NCBI GenBank assembly: GCA_002690445.1
Contig: NZER01000129.1
Location: 1-9,917, forward strand
Reading direction: 5' to 3'
Source: Candidatus Pacearchaeota archaeon
GTDB lineage: Archaea > Nanoarchaeota > Nanoarchaeia > Pacearchaeales > GW2011-AR1
DNA: 9,917 nucleotides
In this document: piece after piece, positions 9,668-9,917 of the stretch
Layout of the letters: each line of letters begins with the position of its first letter
How positions within the stretch are numbered: the stretch's first letter is position 1
The notes under the pieces: generated by a model
Seen by the model: the letters and a program-made list of their open reading frames with translations, nothing else
The model's database searches: none
Told to the model about the DNA's origin: nothing
Program-made: the position numbers and the translations under genes

Positions 9668-9917
9668 ATGAAAAAAAGTTTGTCTAATTCACGATTTGGT
9701 TTTGAAGGTTCTAACTCGCGATTTGGTTTTATGAGTCCTGACTCACAATTTGCTCTTGTAAAGGATGTAGACCCGCCCACCCACCCACAGATGGTCAAGA
9801 GCAAATCGCCCAACTCGCGATTCACTCTCGAAGATGGAGAAAAATTTGTCGAGAGCAAATCGCCCAACTCGCGATTCACTCTCGAAGATGGAGAAAAATT
9901 TGTCGAGAGCAAATCGC
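9668..9917 (+). CDS. Repeat protein, partial (runs off the window)
   Basis: An ATG at 9668 opens 83 codons with no stop before the window ends. The protein starts MKKSLSNSRFGFEGSNSRFG, then MSPDSQFALVKDV and PPTHPQ, and then repeats PNSRFTLEDGEKFVESKS (18 aa, two full units and part of a third). There is no signal peptide or membrane helix in view. The 54-bp DNA unit keeps the frame, and a TATA box lies at the correct leaderless distance. The family is unknown. The same DNA unit appears as a stray copy at 6607-6666, and related peptide is embedded in the ATPase at residues 187-230. This could therefore be a true repeat gene, or a run of a mobile repeat that happens to be open. Minus-strand reading is also open but lacks equal support. 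Confidence 0.45.
   Translation, partial: MKKSLSNSRFGFEGSNSRFGFMSPDSQFALVKDVDPPTHPQMVKSKSPNSRFTLEDGEKFVESKSPNSRFTLEDGEKFVESKS
9772..9786 (-). other. Potential G-quadruplex (four GGG runs on the minus strand)
   Basis: On the + strand CCC-G-CCC-A-CCC-A-CCC gives four runs with one-base loops, the most stable quadruplex arrangement on the minus strand. Similar C tracts lie in the repeat elements at 85-100, 2378-2390 and 3450-3469. Confidence 0.45.
9794..9917 (+). repeat. 54-bp tandem repeat array (continues past the window)
   Basis: Units 9794-9847 and 9848-9901 differ at one base; a third begins at 9902. Each unit contains an imperfect 14-bp inverted repeat (GCGATTCACTCTCG / CGAGAGCAAATCGC) around a 19-base loop. 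The period is 18 codons. There are no variable spacers, so this is not CRISPR. Confidence 0.85.

Noticed and set aside
9649..9912. Minus-strand open frame opposite the repeat array (STNFSPSSRVNRELGDL repeats)
   Set aside because: It comes from the 54-bp period being a multiple of three; it has no promoter at the start and would end inside the rubrerythrin promoter. The + frame has an ATG with a well-placed TATA box.
9794..9917. Possible CRISPR array
   Set aside because: The units are contiguous 54-bp tandem repeats with no unique spacers, and no cas genes are present.

Overview
The window looks like an archaeal chromosome segment, most likely from a small-genome anaerobe of the DPANN type (Woesearchaeota/Pacearchaeota-like). 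This assignment is inferred from gene content: RtcB with archease, an Ogg2-type 8-oxoguanine glycosylase, a HerA/DUF87 ATPase, pilin-like secreted proteins, desulfoferrodoxin and rubrerythrin. It is also supported by promoters: TATA boxes are centred 25.5 bp before many start codons, which points to leaderless mRNAs. No ribosomal or other phylogenetic marker is present, so the lineage call is tentative.

Layout: 1-200 is a repeat-rich intergenic region. 201-3192 (+) holds two membrane-anchored, prepilin-like proteins and a HerA-type ATPase. 3193-3572 is intergenic and carries a MITE-like element with inverted repeats and a possible target duplication. 3573-6213 (-) is ogg, archease and rtcB (DNA base repair, then RNA ligation). 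6214-6870 holds a frameshifted pseudogene and several dispersed repeats. 6871-7167 (+) is a winged-helix regulator. 7173-9617 (-) is an accessory block in three parts. The first is rubrerythrin. The second is hicB-hicA followed, with an ATGA overlap, by a stand-alone 35-aa desulforedoxin. The third is a DUF5661 protein, desulfoferrodoxin and a gene interrupted by an in-frame TAG. 9668-9917 (+) starts a repeat protein that runs off the window and shares a symmetric TATA box with rubrerythrin.

Functionally, desulfoferrodoxin (superoxide reductase) and rubrerythrin (peroxide reductase) form an oxygen-defence pair. Ogg removes 8-oxoguanine, and RtcB with archease ligates cleaved RNA.

The most unusual signal is a family of small palindromic elements. 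They occur between genes and, in frame, inside two conserved genes (the HerA ATPase and ogg), adding about 35-45 residues to each protein. The peptide they encode in the HerA protein resembles the repeat protein at the right edge (NSRF/NSRS-GF motifs followed by a Thr-His-Pro stretch). This recalls protein-embedded palindromic elements such as those of Rickettsia, but appears to be a separate case.
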